Shown here: positions 23,443 through 37,060 of the stretch, piece after piece
Layout of the letters: each line of letters begins with the position of its first letter
Numbering within the stretch: the first letter of the stretch is position 1
Assembly: GCA_025201805.1 (NCBI GenBank)
Contig: MU619351.1
Coordinates: forward strand, 61,349 to 105,605
Direction: 5' to 3'
Length of the DNA stretch: 44,257 bases
Source of the DNA: Parasitella parasitica
Lineage: Eukaryota; Mucoromycota; Mucoromycetes; Mucorales; Mucoraceae
Program-made: the position numbers and the translations under genes
Notes under the pieces: model-generated
Databases searched by the model: none
What the model saw: the letters and a program-made list of their open reading frames with translations, nothing else
What the model was told of the DNA's origin: nothing

Positions 23443-24661
23443 ATGTGAGTCGTAGACATCAAAATGGCCCACGAAAACAGCTGCTAACTTCAGATAAATA
23501 GGGTCTCTCCCAGATCTGCATATTCAAGATCTCCTTCACCTCGCTCAGCTAGAAGTCGCTCGCGTTCGCCTTTACGTCGAGGCAGCCGCTCCCATTCAGC
23601 TAGCCTTGAGCACCTTCACTCTATTTTAGTCACTAATTTGACGCGAAATGTCAAAGAGGATCATGTACGAGAGATATTTGGTGAATTTGGTAAAATTAGC
23701 TACCTCGAATTCCCCATCAATAAGCTCTGTAAGTATGCTTGTAAAAATACCAGATCCCAACATAAACGTATCTCAATACTGATACCAAAGCGCAGTGAAA
23801 ACAAACAAAGGAAAAGCGTACATTGATTTCGAAACCCAGGATGATGCTGATAAGGCCATCAGTTATATGGATAATGTAAGCTCTCTATATTGAATGTTTA
23901 ATTTCCACATTCTCAATGTAAAATCTTCTTTTTTTTTTTTTTTTTTTTTTGACCATTAGGCACAATTGGATGGTAAGAGAATTGCTTGTGTAGTGGCTCC
24001 CAAGCATCGTGAAAGATCGCCTTCACCGCGCAGAGGTAAGTAATGGTTATTGAGTTGACAGCAATAAGCATTTGGCCTAAATGGGTATGTAGCTCGTTAT
24101 TCTCCTCCTCCCTTCAGAAAAATCAACAACCGTGGTCCTCCTCCACCTCCCTTAAATCGCCGTGGAGATCGATTTGGAGGCGGCAGAGACAGAGGAAGAC
24201 GTTATTCTCGCTCGCCATCCAGATCACCGATACGCCGAGGAAGACGCTATTCCTACTCTCGCTCAAGATCTCCTAGCCGTAGCTATTCCCGTGGAAGAAA
24301 GCGATCTTATTCTCGTGGGCGACGCAGCTACTCTCGTGGACGTAGTTATTCTCGTAGCAGAAGCTATTCTAGAAGCTTGAGTCGCAGTCTTAGTCGCAGC
24401 CTGAGCCGTAGTCGCAGTAGATCACCTGTGAGAAGAAGCCGATCACCCATCAGAAGAAGAAGCAGATCTATTCGTCGTAGCAGATCACCTATTAGACGTA
24501 GCAGATCGCCTATCAGACGCAGCAGATCACCTATTAGGCGTAGCAGATCTATCAGACGTAGCAGAACCCCTATCAGAAGAAGTAGATCTATTAGACGTAG
24601 CAGATCAAGATCATACAGCAGATCACTCTCCAGGCGCAGAAGCTCAGGCGTCAGACGCTAG
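23443..24661 (+). CDS. RNPS1-like RRM + RS-domain splicing protein
   Basis: Five exons: 23443-23444, 23502-23728, 23796-23875, 23960-24035, 24093-24661; 317 residues. RNPS1 is a peripheral exon-junction-complex/ASAP factor acting in splicing and mRNA surveillance. The RRM starts [20 protein letters not shown], very close to the RNPS1 block LTRNVTKDHIMEIF, with RNP1-like NKGKAYIDF and the C-terminal [16 protein letters not shown]. It is flanked by a short N-terminal SR segment ([18 protein letters not shown]) and a ~170-residue C-terminal RS domain built of tandem SRSPIRRSR and SYSRGR units. Unusual: the start codon is split, with AT in exon 1 and G in exon 2 (donor GTGAGT, branch GCTAAC, acceptor AATAG). 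No other upstream in-frame ATG was found. Convergent with the SAP-TKL kinase, 104 bp apart. Confidence 0.88.
24377..24640 (+). repeat. tandem RS-dipeptide coding repeat
   Basis: Imperfect 24-27 bp units encoding SRSPIRR / SRSIRR, within the last exon of the RNPS1-like gene. Confidence 0.9.
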
Positions 24662-24765
24662 GAAAACTGTTAAACAAAACTAAAATTAAGAAAAAAAGAG
24701 CTCGAATTACATATCACATCAATGAAAGAAGAAAAGTTTGTAATAATAAAAAAAACATGCATGTT

Positions 24766-26793
<2,028 letters not shown>

Positions 26794-27648
26794 CTTCTTT
26801 CTTTCTTTGTTACAAAAAAAAATACTTGCAACGATGAAAGGATGGAACGAAAAAGAAAAGAAAATCCTTGGTTTTGGCAAAGAAAAAAAAAAGGTGCGTG
26901 CACAAAATAAGATTTAGTATACTTGTACATTTGAATCAGCAGGTCAAAATATAATGTACCTTTACAAGAAGGAGGTGCCCGGCTTTTCCGCATTAAGATA
27001 CTGTGCTTTGCTTTGGGCTTATTTTGCTTTGCTATATCAAGTTTTCTACCTGTGTGTGTCTAGATCATGCATGTGTAATCCAAGTTCAATAGCATTGTTT
27101 ATTACGAAACATGCATAGTAACAACGAGTTTCGCTGCTAAACTGCGGTTGCTTATATCAAAACAAAGCGCCATGGGTAAAAACAACAATGTTTAACGACA
27201 CGTCAAAGAATCTTTTTTTAATGTTTTACTCTTATCGTCGTTCTCTGTAATGTTGAGGAATCCTTTCTAACAAAGTCTTTTTAACTAAGCATGCAAGTTA
27301 AAAATATGGTTGCTTGGCTGCAAATGTATCCCCATTCTCAAGAATACGTACAGTGTCATTAATGTACATGTCTTGCCATCTCATACATTCAACATTCTAT
27401 CATGGACTTTCACATGAAATCTTTCGATTTAGGCCATTTTGCTTGAAACAAAAGAGAAACATCAAGTATCATTTAGAAAAAAATTTAATCTGTTTGCAAT
27501 GACAATATGTATAGAGAACGAAAAAGAGAAATGCTAATATGTATATGAAAGGAGATAAAAACGTTTCTCTTCAAGAGAAACAAGAAGAATGCGTTATTAT
27601 ATGAAATGAATCCAGTGTAGAAAATGCTATACTATGAGATGCTTTGGT
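26794..27648. other. intergenic region
   Basis: 855 bp between the kinase start and the Whi3-like stop (both minus). It contains the kinase promoter and a short A-rich run near 26880. No other gene seen. Confidence 0.5.
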
Positions 27649-29127
27649 TTATAGATCGGCTAATAAGGCTGTACCCATTTGCTTGAAACTGAACGCATGG
27701 TTGTTGTTTTCCTTGTTTGGCTTGATAAACAAAGGATTCTTTGAGAAAGAGAGTCTGATGCCACCTTTGACGGAGTTGGACAAAACGTGTCCTTGATGTT
27801 TGCTCATGGCTTGAGTAGCAAACACAACATCATCGAACTCTACAAAACACATAGGACCTTGCGGTTTTTGGCGGAAGCACATACGCTTATAGCCTTCACA
27901 AGACGAAAACAGGGAACGTAATTCATCCTCGTTTGTAGTAGGTGGCAAATTGCCCACATAAAGAGTGTTGCAGGGAGGATTTTGGTCTGCAGGATTGCTG
28001 GGCGCGCGTAAAGTGCTAGCGGATCGCTCAATGTTGGGTGATGGCTGTAACGAGTTCTTGCGATTGACAGTCAGCAAATCTTCCCCATAGAAACAGTTAT
28101 TCATGGAGAATGCGAAATCATGATGTGGAGCAGGTGTTGATTTCGACAAATAACTGAATGGATCGGTATCGAGTTCGGGTGATTTCGAAAACAGATTGAA
28201 TGTTCGCTGCTGCTGCTGTTGTGCTGCAGTAGGGTTAGAGTTAAGGTTTCGGCCATCAAAAGAATGCGAACGGAGACCAAGCAGAGAGTCGCCAAAGGAA
28301 GGTGTGTTAGGCATTGTCATGAGCGGTTCATTCAGAAAAGGGTCGTCTTTGTAGTCTCCTGGAGACAGTAAATCGCTTGGAAGGGGAGAGAAGGATTCAT
28401 AGCCAGGACCAGTACCGACGGCAGAGGACTGTGATGTAGAGAACAGATTAGCTTGAGGTTGGCTAAACCTTCGGGACATGATTGACATTGGAGAGCTGGA
28501 AGGTTCGGGTAGCAAAACGGCAGTCGGTAACAAATTGTTTGCTAAGGTTGCAGTAGATGGAATAATGGAATTGCGTTTGATGTGCAAGTTCTTCTTTGCC
28601 ATCTGAGCCTTTAAAAAGTATCCCTTTTCAGCATCCACCCGCTTGCCATTCATCTCCATGGCAGCATCTTGGGCTTCTTGACGATTGTGGAATCTGGCAA
28701 AACCAATCTTTTCTTGCAGTGTTAGAAGTCATCACATTTTTCATCCTAATTGCATATATTCGCATACCATTTGCTTTTTACTCAAATTGTTCAAAAGACT
28801 ATAAAAATCCTGATCGTCCTGTTGATCCTTAGAATGCCATTTAAGTGATGCAGCTTCAAACCCCTTTGCAAAGATAAACATATTCTGGAACTCTCTTTCT
28901 TGCATGTCGTCTGGGAAACCGACAACAAAGATCGTTGTAACATCATCTTGTTGTTGGGACGAAAGCAGCGGAGGGGAGGAAGGTACAGAGCAAGTGGGCG
29001 AATTTGAGGCACTGCTGTTTGCGTTACTGATAGTCATTGCTGGTGAGGGTGTCAAAGGATGGATCCCATTGCAGGATATAGTTGGGCTTGAAAGTGTTGT
29101 ATCACCACTGTTTGTCATTTTTCGCAT
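27649..29127 (-). CDS. Whi3-like RNA-binding protein with two RRMs
   Basis: Exons 29127-28768 and 28707-27649, a 60 bp intron, 472 residues. Whi3 in yeast binds mRNAs such as CLN3 and controls cell-cycle entry; in filamentous relatives it forms RNA condensates. RRM1 (about 64-160) opens TTIFVVGFPDDMQEREFQNM and includes IGFARFHNRQEAQDAAMEMN. RRM2 (about 367-445) is the diagnostic Whi3 one: NTLYVGNLPPTTNEDELRSL, GPMCFVEFDDVVFATQAM and KGGIRLSFSKNPL. The linker is Ser/Pro/Asn-rich with a short Gln run (AAQQQQQRTF), suited to condensate formation but far shorter than the polyQ of Ashbya Whi3. The intron falls inside RRM1. An ATG three codons downstream of 29127 is an alternative start. Confidence 0.9.
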
Positions 29128-29534
29128 ATATTTAATTTAGAAAAGGAAAAAAAAGATAATGAAATGCAAGATAAAATATGTGAAATTTATACATGAAATG
29201 GGATATGTTCGTCTGTGTCTGTCTGCGCGGGGAATGATGTTATGACATTATTGAAATTTTCTCTTTTTCCATTGTTTTCAAGGGCAGAAATCTTGCAATA
29301 TATGGAAAATGTGTCCTGTCATATTTAGCCTGTCAAATAAACAAAACAATAAAAATTTACAAAAAAAAAGGACCATTATTCAAGAAACCATGCTCTATGC
29401 ATTCAACTACAATTTGGCAATGTATTCTGGTATGTACGTATATACATATAAAAACAGAAAACAACTATACAATTTCTTAAACACAAATATTGTTGTTCCG
29501 ATTTATCAGCAGAGATCTTTTTGAGATGTTATGA
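29128..29534. other. intergenic region
   Basis: 407 bp between the Whi3-like start and the CHY zinc-finger stop (both minus); promoter of the Whi3-like gene. No gene seen. Confidence 0.5.
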
Positions 29535-32321
29535 TTACGATGAGGAAGAAGGTTCGATTTGATGGCGTTCTTTGCCAGCAATGCCCACTCTTTCCTGCTT
29601 CTTAGATGTTGTTTTTCCCAATCCTTTGTGTTTATGCGGGTCCTTTTTTTTTAAAAAAAAAAGAAAAAAATAATATTTTTGAGTATATTTATAGCATAGA
29701 ATAAAAAATAAAATTCATGTACTTACCTTTCGGCTCATAGTAGTCTTATTTCTGACACCTTTACCACCTTCCCAGAAAGACTGTTTCTGAGGTGCTTTTT
29801 CAAACTCATGTCCGCAAACACAGGGCTTTCCACTGACAATGTTTTGCTCTCTGGAACATAGCCCACAAACATGCTTTTTAGCCAATTCGACATGGTGATC
29901 CTCATGGCTGTCGTGGCAAATATCGCAAGGATACAGTTTGTTGCAACACGAGAACCTAAACCATCGTTTTGATTTGCGATAATGAGAGCATGTCCCTTGA
30001 TCCGGCAACGGTTCGCCAATGGTCAACGGATCGTCTTTTGACTTTTTCTTCTTTTTGAGCTTCATGACTTGGTCTTCATTGGCGATTAATCGCTCGCCTC
30101 CTTCGCTACCAATCTTGACCAGCTTGTAATCACCTAGCCCACATATCATCTTTGAATGACAAGAAAAGCAGTTGAATGTACGAGGTGGATCATGAGGAGA
30201 TAGCCGGACGGTAGATTCCATGTCAGCCATACAGGAGCCACAAGTGCCGATGTAAGCCGATGGCAGTATGTCGTATGCAGTGCAGCCTGCTAATTGCAGT
30301 AAGCCAACAGACAGCGCACCCTGATGAATAAGCTCTATATTAAACACATCTACTTAGCCCTCCCCGCAGCTCAGTAAATCGACCGAGTGTTCTTACCTCC
30401 AAGAAATTTAATGCCTAGCACGGAGGAACATGTTGGACAAGACATCCACCTCTCAGTCTTGGGAGTTTTCTTTGATGAAGAAGCGGATGCTGCTTGTTTG
30501 TCTTCCTGCTCAGGTTTAATATTCTCCACTTCTACTGTATCTTTGCATCTGGCGCATTTCACCATTATATGGAGCAGAGAACACCGAAACAGCGAAATGT
30601 TTTCCAGCTTCGAATCGACCAGTCGAATCTCTGTTCCTCTTCGAATGACAGGTTGGCTAAGGTCCACTAGTGTCTTTTCTCCATCTTGCTGCTCCAAGTG
30701 ATTCTGGTATTCGTCCTCTCCTTCAGCCAATTCGACCTCAATTTCCTCTTCATCTGCTTGCTCAATAATGAGACTGGGATCGTTTACAATAATGACCTTG
30801 TTCTTCTTGATGTCGCCTTCCTCATCAAACAGAGATGTTTTCTTTTTCGGCTTCGATGGATTAAGCAGACGCTGCTGCTGAGGTGTGAATTCTGGCGCGG
30901 CCACAGAGAGCTGTGATGCTTTTACAGGTGGTTTAATATCTTTCTGCTGTGCAGCAGAAATGGTGTCTGCTTCTATCTGCTCTTCAGTCTTTTGAGTAGG
31001 TGGTGTGCTCAGCAAGCTCTCCAGGTTTCGATTGAGCCAATTTAAATTCTCGAATAAGGTGTAGTTGCCACGTGCGACATGTTCATCAAACCCCAAAGAC
31101 ACCCAATTTGCTCTTGTTCTGTCCAGTTTCTTGTTGTCAATTTCAATAGAACAAGGTTCGAGGGGGTATAATGCAGGTATATGGTATTTTACATACAAGT
31201 CATTTCCTCCAATGAGTTGCTCATGAGTGAAATCTGTATCATTGGCTGTCATGACGAGAGTAACGATAGTTTCTCTGGAATTGCTACTTCTGTTATCCGA
31301 GTTCGTTAACGATGAGCCCTTCACGCTTGAAAATTTTATACATACCTCATCATTTTGAAAGAATCACAAAAGCGAGTTTGGAGCTGCCTATACTCGTGTT
31401 TACGTCTTTTATCGGCAACAGAAAGCTCGCTGGAAGTGTAATGCTTGTTCAAAGTTGCTTCGACGATAGGCAGGTCGACCTGCTTTTGTTTTACGCTCTG
31501 TGCAGTCTTTCCAATAGGTGCCGACGATGACGAGCTAGATTTGGTTGGTTGTTTCGCTGAAGGGAGTTGCTTAGCATTTGCAAAACTGATTGGTGTAGCA
31601 GTGGCGTTAATGAATTGTTTGACAGGCTGCTGCGGTGCTGCTGTTAGCGCCGTCGATTCTGCTGCGGTAGAAGCAGGCTCTTTTTGGTTGGCGATAAATC
31701 TAACAGTGGGAGCAGGAGCTTTCTGCAATAAGTCTTCCATGTTGCGATCGAGCCAATTCATTTGTCTAACCAGTGATTGGTGAGCTGCGGATGTAGCTAC
31801 TCGAGCACCATATCCCTTTTCAAGATTTCTATATCCCACGTTAATAAACACGCAACATTTGGTCATTTGTATGAGAGACACTACATTGCAAATCCCATTG
31901 GAATATCTGAATTCAGGACTTGAACCGCACATGCTACTTTGGGATAGTCTGCAGGTACGGTCAATTGCAGCTGAAGCGCTTCTATTTCGTAGGGGAAATC
32001 TGGATCTGATGGTTTGATGGCGAGTCTGACGACAGATTCGTCTTTGTTTTCGCTTGAACAATATTTCAGCATCATTACCATGTAGAATATGTATCGTTGA
32101 GATTGACAAAAAAGAAAAAAAGGGTGGTTACCTGACAAGTCTAAATGAGGATTTGTAACGGGTTTCCAGCTGAATCAGTTCCAGTTTTCTTTTATCAAGA
32201 TTGCTTGCACTCTAACATGTGCTGAATGTGAGCTGAAATGCAGGCATAAAGAGCGGGAGCCTCCACTTACCAAAGCTGCCTGAGGCTTCCTGACTGTCGG
32301 TCTATGAGGTTTGTCTGTCAT
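29535..32321 (-). CDS. RWD-like and CHY zinc-finger protein
   Basis: Seven exons: 32321-32271, 32211-32132, 32052-31885, 31828-31346, 31289-30397, 30334-29727, 29642-29535; phases agree; 796 residues. The biological role of the fungal proteins is not established. Seen: an N-terminal RWD-like segment (VVRLAIKPSDPDFPYEIEAL, LTVPADYPK, DIPMGFAINLEKGYGARVA), a second similar unit (TIVTLVMTANDTDF, YHIPALYPLEPCSIEIDN, VARGNYTLFENLNWLNRNLE), an acidic linker, Cys pairs (KCARCKDT, SCPTCSSVLG, GTCGSC, CFSCHSKM), then the CHY finger: GTCSHYRKSKRWFRFSCCNK, PCDICHDSHEDHHVELAKKH, CGLCSREQ. The duplicated 'NWLxRNxExLL' end of each RWD unit supports an internal duplication. The acceptor of exon 6 could be 15 nt earlier in the same frame; the branch site favours the one given. 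Confidence 0.85.
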
Positions 32322-32507
32322 GGTAATTACTATCTAGTGTACAAATGAAAAGTGCAACATATCAGACCGCCTGCTATATTTATAGCTCTGTATTTTTCGT
32401 GACGTTTTGGTCGGCGAATGGCATGAACAACAACATGCTGTTGTTGATAAATGTTTTACACACGCAATGCCATTTTTCTAGCATTTCTTTTACTTGCACG
32501 CCTCTGG
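32322..32507. promoter_or_regulatory. 186 bp divergent promoter
   Basis: Separates the start codons of the CHY zinc-finger gene (minus) and the MAEA/Fyv10 gene (plus), so both core promoters must lie here. No motif is claimed. Confidence 0.6.
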
Positions 32508-33957
32508 ATGAATACCATAAAATCTGACCAAATCATAGAGCTAGAGCCCTCCCTCATAAAAGTAGGTCTATCCTTGCTACTTGCATCGGAAATAATAACG
32601 CTGTACATACATTGGGCCTGTAGGTTCCTTTTGAGCAACTTCGCAAATCCTTCCGATATCAGCATAAATATATTGAGAAAGAATTGACATTGCTCCATGA
32701 TAAAATTGAGCGCTGTGTGAGAGACACTTCGCTATCTCCTGAAAAAACTGGCTCAGTCATCGATGACCTATTAAAGCAAGTAGACAAGCTAACTCGCAAG
32801 GTAAGTATCCCAAATAGACGTTGTGATTGTGCAAGCCTATAATATACTTAAATGCCTGTATGTTGTATTTCCTCAGCTGCAGAAAGCAAAGACTGACGAA
32901 TTGGCTTATTCTGGCCGAATTGAAAAGAGAATCCAAAATCTGCGACAGATTGAGAACGTTACGCTAGCCAAGACACCCGAATTCATGGCATGGAACAAGA
33001 CACGGTTAGACAGAGTCATTGTAGATTATCTACTTCGAGAGGGGATGACAAAGTCAGCGAGACGAGTAGCTGAAGATGGCCGCATAGAGGTAAGCAGTAG
33101 TGTGCATGTGTCTATATCTGTGTCTGTGTCTGCAGCAATCCTAAAACATACCCAAAGGACATGGTGGACATTCAGCTATTTGCTCAATCAGAAAAGATAG
33201 AGCAGGCATTACGAAACCACAGCTGCAAAGAATGCCTCTCGTGGTGCAGCGAAAATAAGTCAAGCTTGAGGAAAATGAAGAGTACACTAGAGTTCAATTT
33301 GAGGCTGCAAGAACATATTGAATTGGCAAGGTCATCCAGAGGGCTCGATGCGATTGCTTATGCAAACAAGCACTTGACCCCATGGAAGACGACCGAAGGG
33401 AAGCGAATCGGGCAAGCCATGGGATTACTAGCGTACAAAAGCGATACACAATGCCAGCCCTACAAGGACATGTACGATCCTAGTCGCTGGCAAGAGATAA
33501 TCGATCAATTCAGGTCAGATTTCTATGCTCTCTGCTCACTCACTTCCCATCCACTCCTATCCATCACTCTACAAGCTGGCTTATCTGCGCTTAAAACACC
33601 GCAATGCTATGAACATGAGAACCAGAATGTCAATTGCCCTATCTGCGATAATCAGACGTTGGGCGGTTTGGCAGAGAAACTTCCGTTGAGCCATCATGTC
33701 AATTCTACCATTGTATGCCGCATCAGCGGTAAAATAATGAATGAAGACAACCCACCATTGTTACTACCTAATGGAAGGGTATATAGTTTAGATGTAAGCC
33801 ATTGGCTGTGTGCGTGCGTCTACGATACTAAACGAGATACCCTTTTTTTTTTTAGGCATTGCAAGATATGGCGTTGAAAAATGATGGAAAGATTACTTGT
33901 CCCAGAACTGGAGATGTGTATACAATGGATGTGCTTAAGAAGGTGTTTATTTCGTAA
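32508..33957 (+). CDS. FYV10: MAEA/Fyv10 (Gid9-type) subunit of the GID/CTLH E3 ubiquitin ligase
   Basis: Exons 32508-32561, 32624-32800, 32877-33089, 33158-33793, 33856-33957; 393 residues, matching human MAEA (396). The GID/CTLH ligase degrades gluconeogenic enzymes and other targets. Seen: VPFEQLRKSFRYQHKYIEKE (MAEA N-terminal helix), LisH-like RLDRVIVDYLLREGMTKSAR, CTLH region (DIQLFAQSEKIEQALRNHSC, CLSWCSENKSSLRKMKSTLE), CRA region (LDAIAYANKHLTPW), and a degenerate RING (CPICDN, CRISGKIMNEDNPPLLLPNG, then KITCPRTGDVYTMD). The spacing matches the Gid-type RING of Gid2/Gid9. The last intron interrupts the RING. The start MNTIKSDQIIELEPSLIK is the only ATG in frame with good phase to exon 2. 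Confidence 0.93.
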
Positions 33958-34112
33958 ATACATTTTTGATTATGCTGTAATTTTACATATGATTAAATCA
34001 TGTCATACGCTCGTCTTACATAATCATTTACCCGCCTTTTCTCCATTCATTTTTCTCCCTCTCTTTCTCTGGTTTTTTCTTTTCTCTTTACTCTCTCTAC
34101 TTGAATATAAAA

Positions 34113-35982
34113 ATGCCACCTATCGTATTGAAAATAGAAGGGAACGAATCCTTTCTATCTTTCTCGAATCTCGACCAAGACGAATTGTCAAAGACTTGGC
34201 GAGTATGCACCAAAGTTAAAGATTCACTTGAAAACGGCTCCAGGCTTGAGAATTTGTCATGGAGGCTATGGTTCATACAGAATGTTACAGTCGCAAATGA
34301 CGCCAAAACAACCTCCAAACACCCAAAGACGACAGAAAAGATGGAATTGCAGAAGGAAATTGAATCAACAAAGCAATTGGAGCCGCGAAAACAGCAACCA
34401 CTGCCAGTGAATGAAATAGAACTACAACCAGCAATACTGCCACAACCACCACAGTCAGTTTTGGACTATAGCCTCGATGAAATCAAGCCTGTAGCGACAG
34501 AGAATTTCATACTAAATCAGTTTACCTCTGATCAAGAAGGTGATTTAATGGTTGAATTGAAGGACATTTTCCCTCTTGGAATGCAGGATTTCATGCACAA
34601 CACGCCAGAGGGAGTCAACGCCGAGAAACAGCCTTGGATAACAAGCGAAGGTAGCATGAACAACTATCCAGTATCATGTACCACGGCATCGACAACTCCT
34701 GCGGTGTCACAATCATTCAGCAGCAGCAGCAACAATGTTGATTCAGACTTAATCATGGGCCCCATTTCTGGGATTTACTCCTTGTATGCAGACCCTCTTG
34801 AGGTCCCATCATTATCCATATCTTCCAATATCAATGCTGCCACACCAAGCTACGAACAGCCGGAATTCCATCAAGACCAGCACGAATTAATAGCAGAGTT
34901 GAATAAAGCCGCCGCCACAGCAGCTGCTGCATTAACAACGCTACCAAATGCGACACTCCACAATAAATTATTGGCTACCTTACCACCACAGACTCTAGCC
35001 TCTGCAGAAAAATTACTCTCTCCTGCAAAAAACCGTCCTGTAGTGCAACCGATATCACAAGAACAAAAACAGCAACAAAGAGCACACACATCATTACCAT
35101 TAAGTGTTATACCAAACAACAACAGCCAGCAGCATTATTACAACACATTTCAGCTAAATCCCTACAAAAATTCTTTATCATCTACCACCAAGAGGAGATA
35201 TCACAGCTCAACAGCGACATCACCTTCTTTAACCACATTAGATGAAATCCCACCAGCGTGTAGTAATTGCGATGCCACCTCTACGCCGCTTTGGAGGCGA
35301 TCTGCCGATGATGAAATTCTTTGCAATGCTTGCGGACTATAGTAGGTTTTTCTCTCGTAAAAAGTTTGGTCGATCTATCCAATATGCTGAATAATTCTTT
35401 GTATGTCTATAGCCTCAAACTCCACAATACATCGAGACCAAAGCATTTGAATCCAACTGCAACAGGAAGAAAGCAGACAGAGGCCAATGATTCAACGCAA
35501 AACAGCAATACACAGCAACGGGAAGATAAATACCAACAGCAATTCACAGAACCACATACTGCATGTTCAAATTGCGGAACCATTAAAACACCATTATGGC
35601 GACGAGATACAGAGGGAGCACCATTATGTAATGCTTGTGGACTATAGTAAGTGTGTGTGTTTTTTTTTATTGACAAAAAAAATTATCTTGTATCAATCAA
35701 TTAACATTTACAAGCTTGAAACTTCACAACGAAAAGCGTCCGCTTTCTATGAAAACAGATGTGATCAAGAAGAGACAAAGAACGGAGGCTCTCATTGCGT
35801 CGACAATTTCTGATGATCCGTCCAAAAAGCCTCGCTATTATGACCAACAATCACTTTATTCATCAGAGCTCGGGTCTACATTGGGCTATAGAAATGCTTC
35901 TTCATCCCTACCAGGTACTGGCATTCTAATGATGACAACTATCAATACTAGCAGTAGCACTAGTAGTCAAAAATCACCTTAA
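34113..35982 (+). CDS. GATA transcription factor: DUF1752 N-terminus and two zinc fingers
   Basis: Exons 34113-35341, 35413-35646, 35715-35982; 576 residues. The N-terminus has [20 protein letters not shown] followed by ENLSWRLWF, the fungal nitrogen-regulator GATA N-terminal domain (DUF1752; AreA/Nit2 group). A Gln/Ser/Thr-rich middle follows. Finger 1 (about 383-410) [14 protein letters not shown]...CNACGLY and finger 2 (about 461-488) [14 protein letters not shown]...CNACGLY are both C-X2-C-X17-C-X2-C. Each is interrupted by an intron at the identical place, inside the Tyr codon after CNACGL (CTATA then GTAGGT or GTAAGT), and each continues LKLHN. The inter-finger stretch (about 50 residues) lacks the Cys-rich region found in Sre/Urbs1 siderophore regulators. 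AreA-type factors normally have a single finger, so the target pathway (nitrogen or other) is uncertain. Confidence 0.93.
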
Positions 35983-36044
35983 TAGCCACATGGATAAAAT
36001 ATAAAGAATTATCGCTTACCAATGCCTGAATTTCTGTCAGCGTG

Positions 36045-36047
<3 letters not shown>

Positions 36048-36111
<64 letters not shown>
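36048..36111. repeat. poly(T) tract
   Basis: 64 bp of T interrupted by one G, just beyond the GATA factor stop. Confidence 0.95.
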
Positions 36112-36252
36112 CATGATTTTGACTTGTCATGAATAAAATTCTTCGACGTAGTAAAAGCAGTTTGTATATGAGTACGTTTCTTTTCAAGATAATAATAATT
36201 TGTCATCTCAAGTAATGGGTTCTGTTATTTTAAAATTGTAAATTTTACTTAC

Positions 36253-36540
36253 GCCACCATTCGTGGGATTTGCAAATCTCGAAATTCTTTTGCAGACTGT
36301 ATCTGGGAGATTTCTCAGGGTTATTTGAGTACAAAGATGGTACGTTATGATAGAATTGAATAGCTTTCAGTTTTGGAATTTTGATATAGGAATTGTATGC
36401 CAAATCGTAACAGTTAGTCTTTTGCAAGTGGGTGTCTGAATACACCAAAAGATCCGTTGTAGAAACAATGATTTGAAGACAAATTGCTTTTTCGGTTGAA
36501 AAAAAAATACGTTTTGTTCTGTAGCTATTGTAGATGTGAT
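36253..36540 (-). pseudogene. possible orphan exon fragment
   Basis: About 95 open codons in one minus-strand frame, bounded upstream by a TGA and downstream by a GTAAGT donor after EWWR. There is no start codon and no identifiable family. It could be the remnant of a gene disrupted by the neighbouring mobile element, or chance. Confidence 0.25.
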
Positions 36541-36835
36541 ATAAAAGTCATAGCATTTTGGGTTCTACACCCACGTCTCTCTTGTCTATTACTTCAATAT
36601 TATAAGTTTTAAGACCAATTTAAACACTTTACATGGAGCCAGGAGAGATTTGGATGTTAATAGATAGTACCTTTCTTTTTGCTATTAACCAAGTTTTCTG
36701 GAAAATATCATTTTTCGGATTACAGTGTTAAGCCATTAAGGATTACATCGCCTTTGATAGTATTGTAACCTTTAAAGTCTCACCATGCATGTAGGTTAGT
36801 AAAAAAATATGATCCATAATTATTTGAGTCCGCAC

Positions 36836-36864
36836 TATACACCTTTTGCCAAAACGATGTCGCA
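36836..36864 (+). repeat. left terminal inverted repeat
   Basis: 29/29 match to the reverse complement of 39907-39935; the base outside it (36835) no longer matches. Confidence 0.95.
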
Positions 36865-37060
36865 TTTTTCTGGGAAAAAGTGTCGTGTATAAAATATCAA
36901 TCTTTTTTTCAATCCATACAGTCAGTAAAATACAGTATTTCAGGTTTTTTTTTGGCGAAAACATTTTTTTTCTGGACGATTTCCTATTTTTTTTAGGCAC
37001 TTTGGTTTTTATTTTGGACAAAAATTTGGATAACTCAAAATGTTCTTGGTACCTCTTTTG

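Larger units (their letters stand above)
35983..36835. other. intergenic region left of the inverted-repeat element
   Basis: Contains a poly-T tract (36048-36111) and a minus-strand open stretch of about 95 codons (about 36253-36540) with no ATG, ending at a donor-like GTAAGT (36252-36247). That stretch (RYSLQKNFEICKSHEWWR at its end) reads like an exon fragment, but I found no partner exon and do not recognise it. Confidence 0.45.

Noticed and set aside
30335-30349. Earlier acceptor for exon 6 of the CHY gene adding five residues in frame
   Set aside because: The GCTAAG branch-like site would be only a few bases from that acceptor; the downstream TATAG fits better. Alternative use remains possible.
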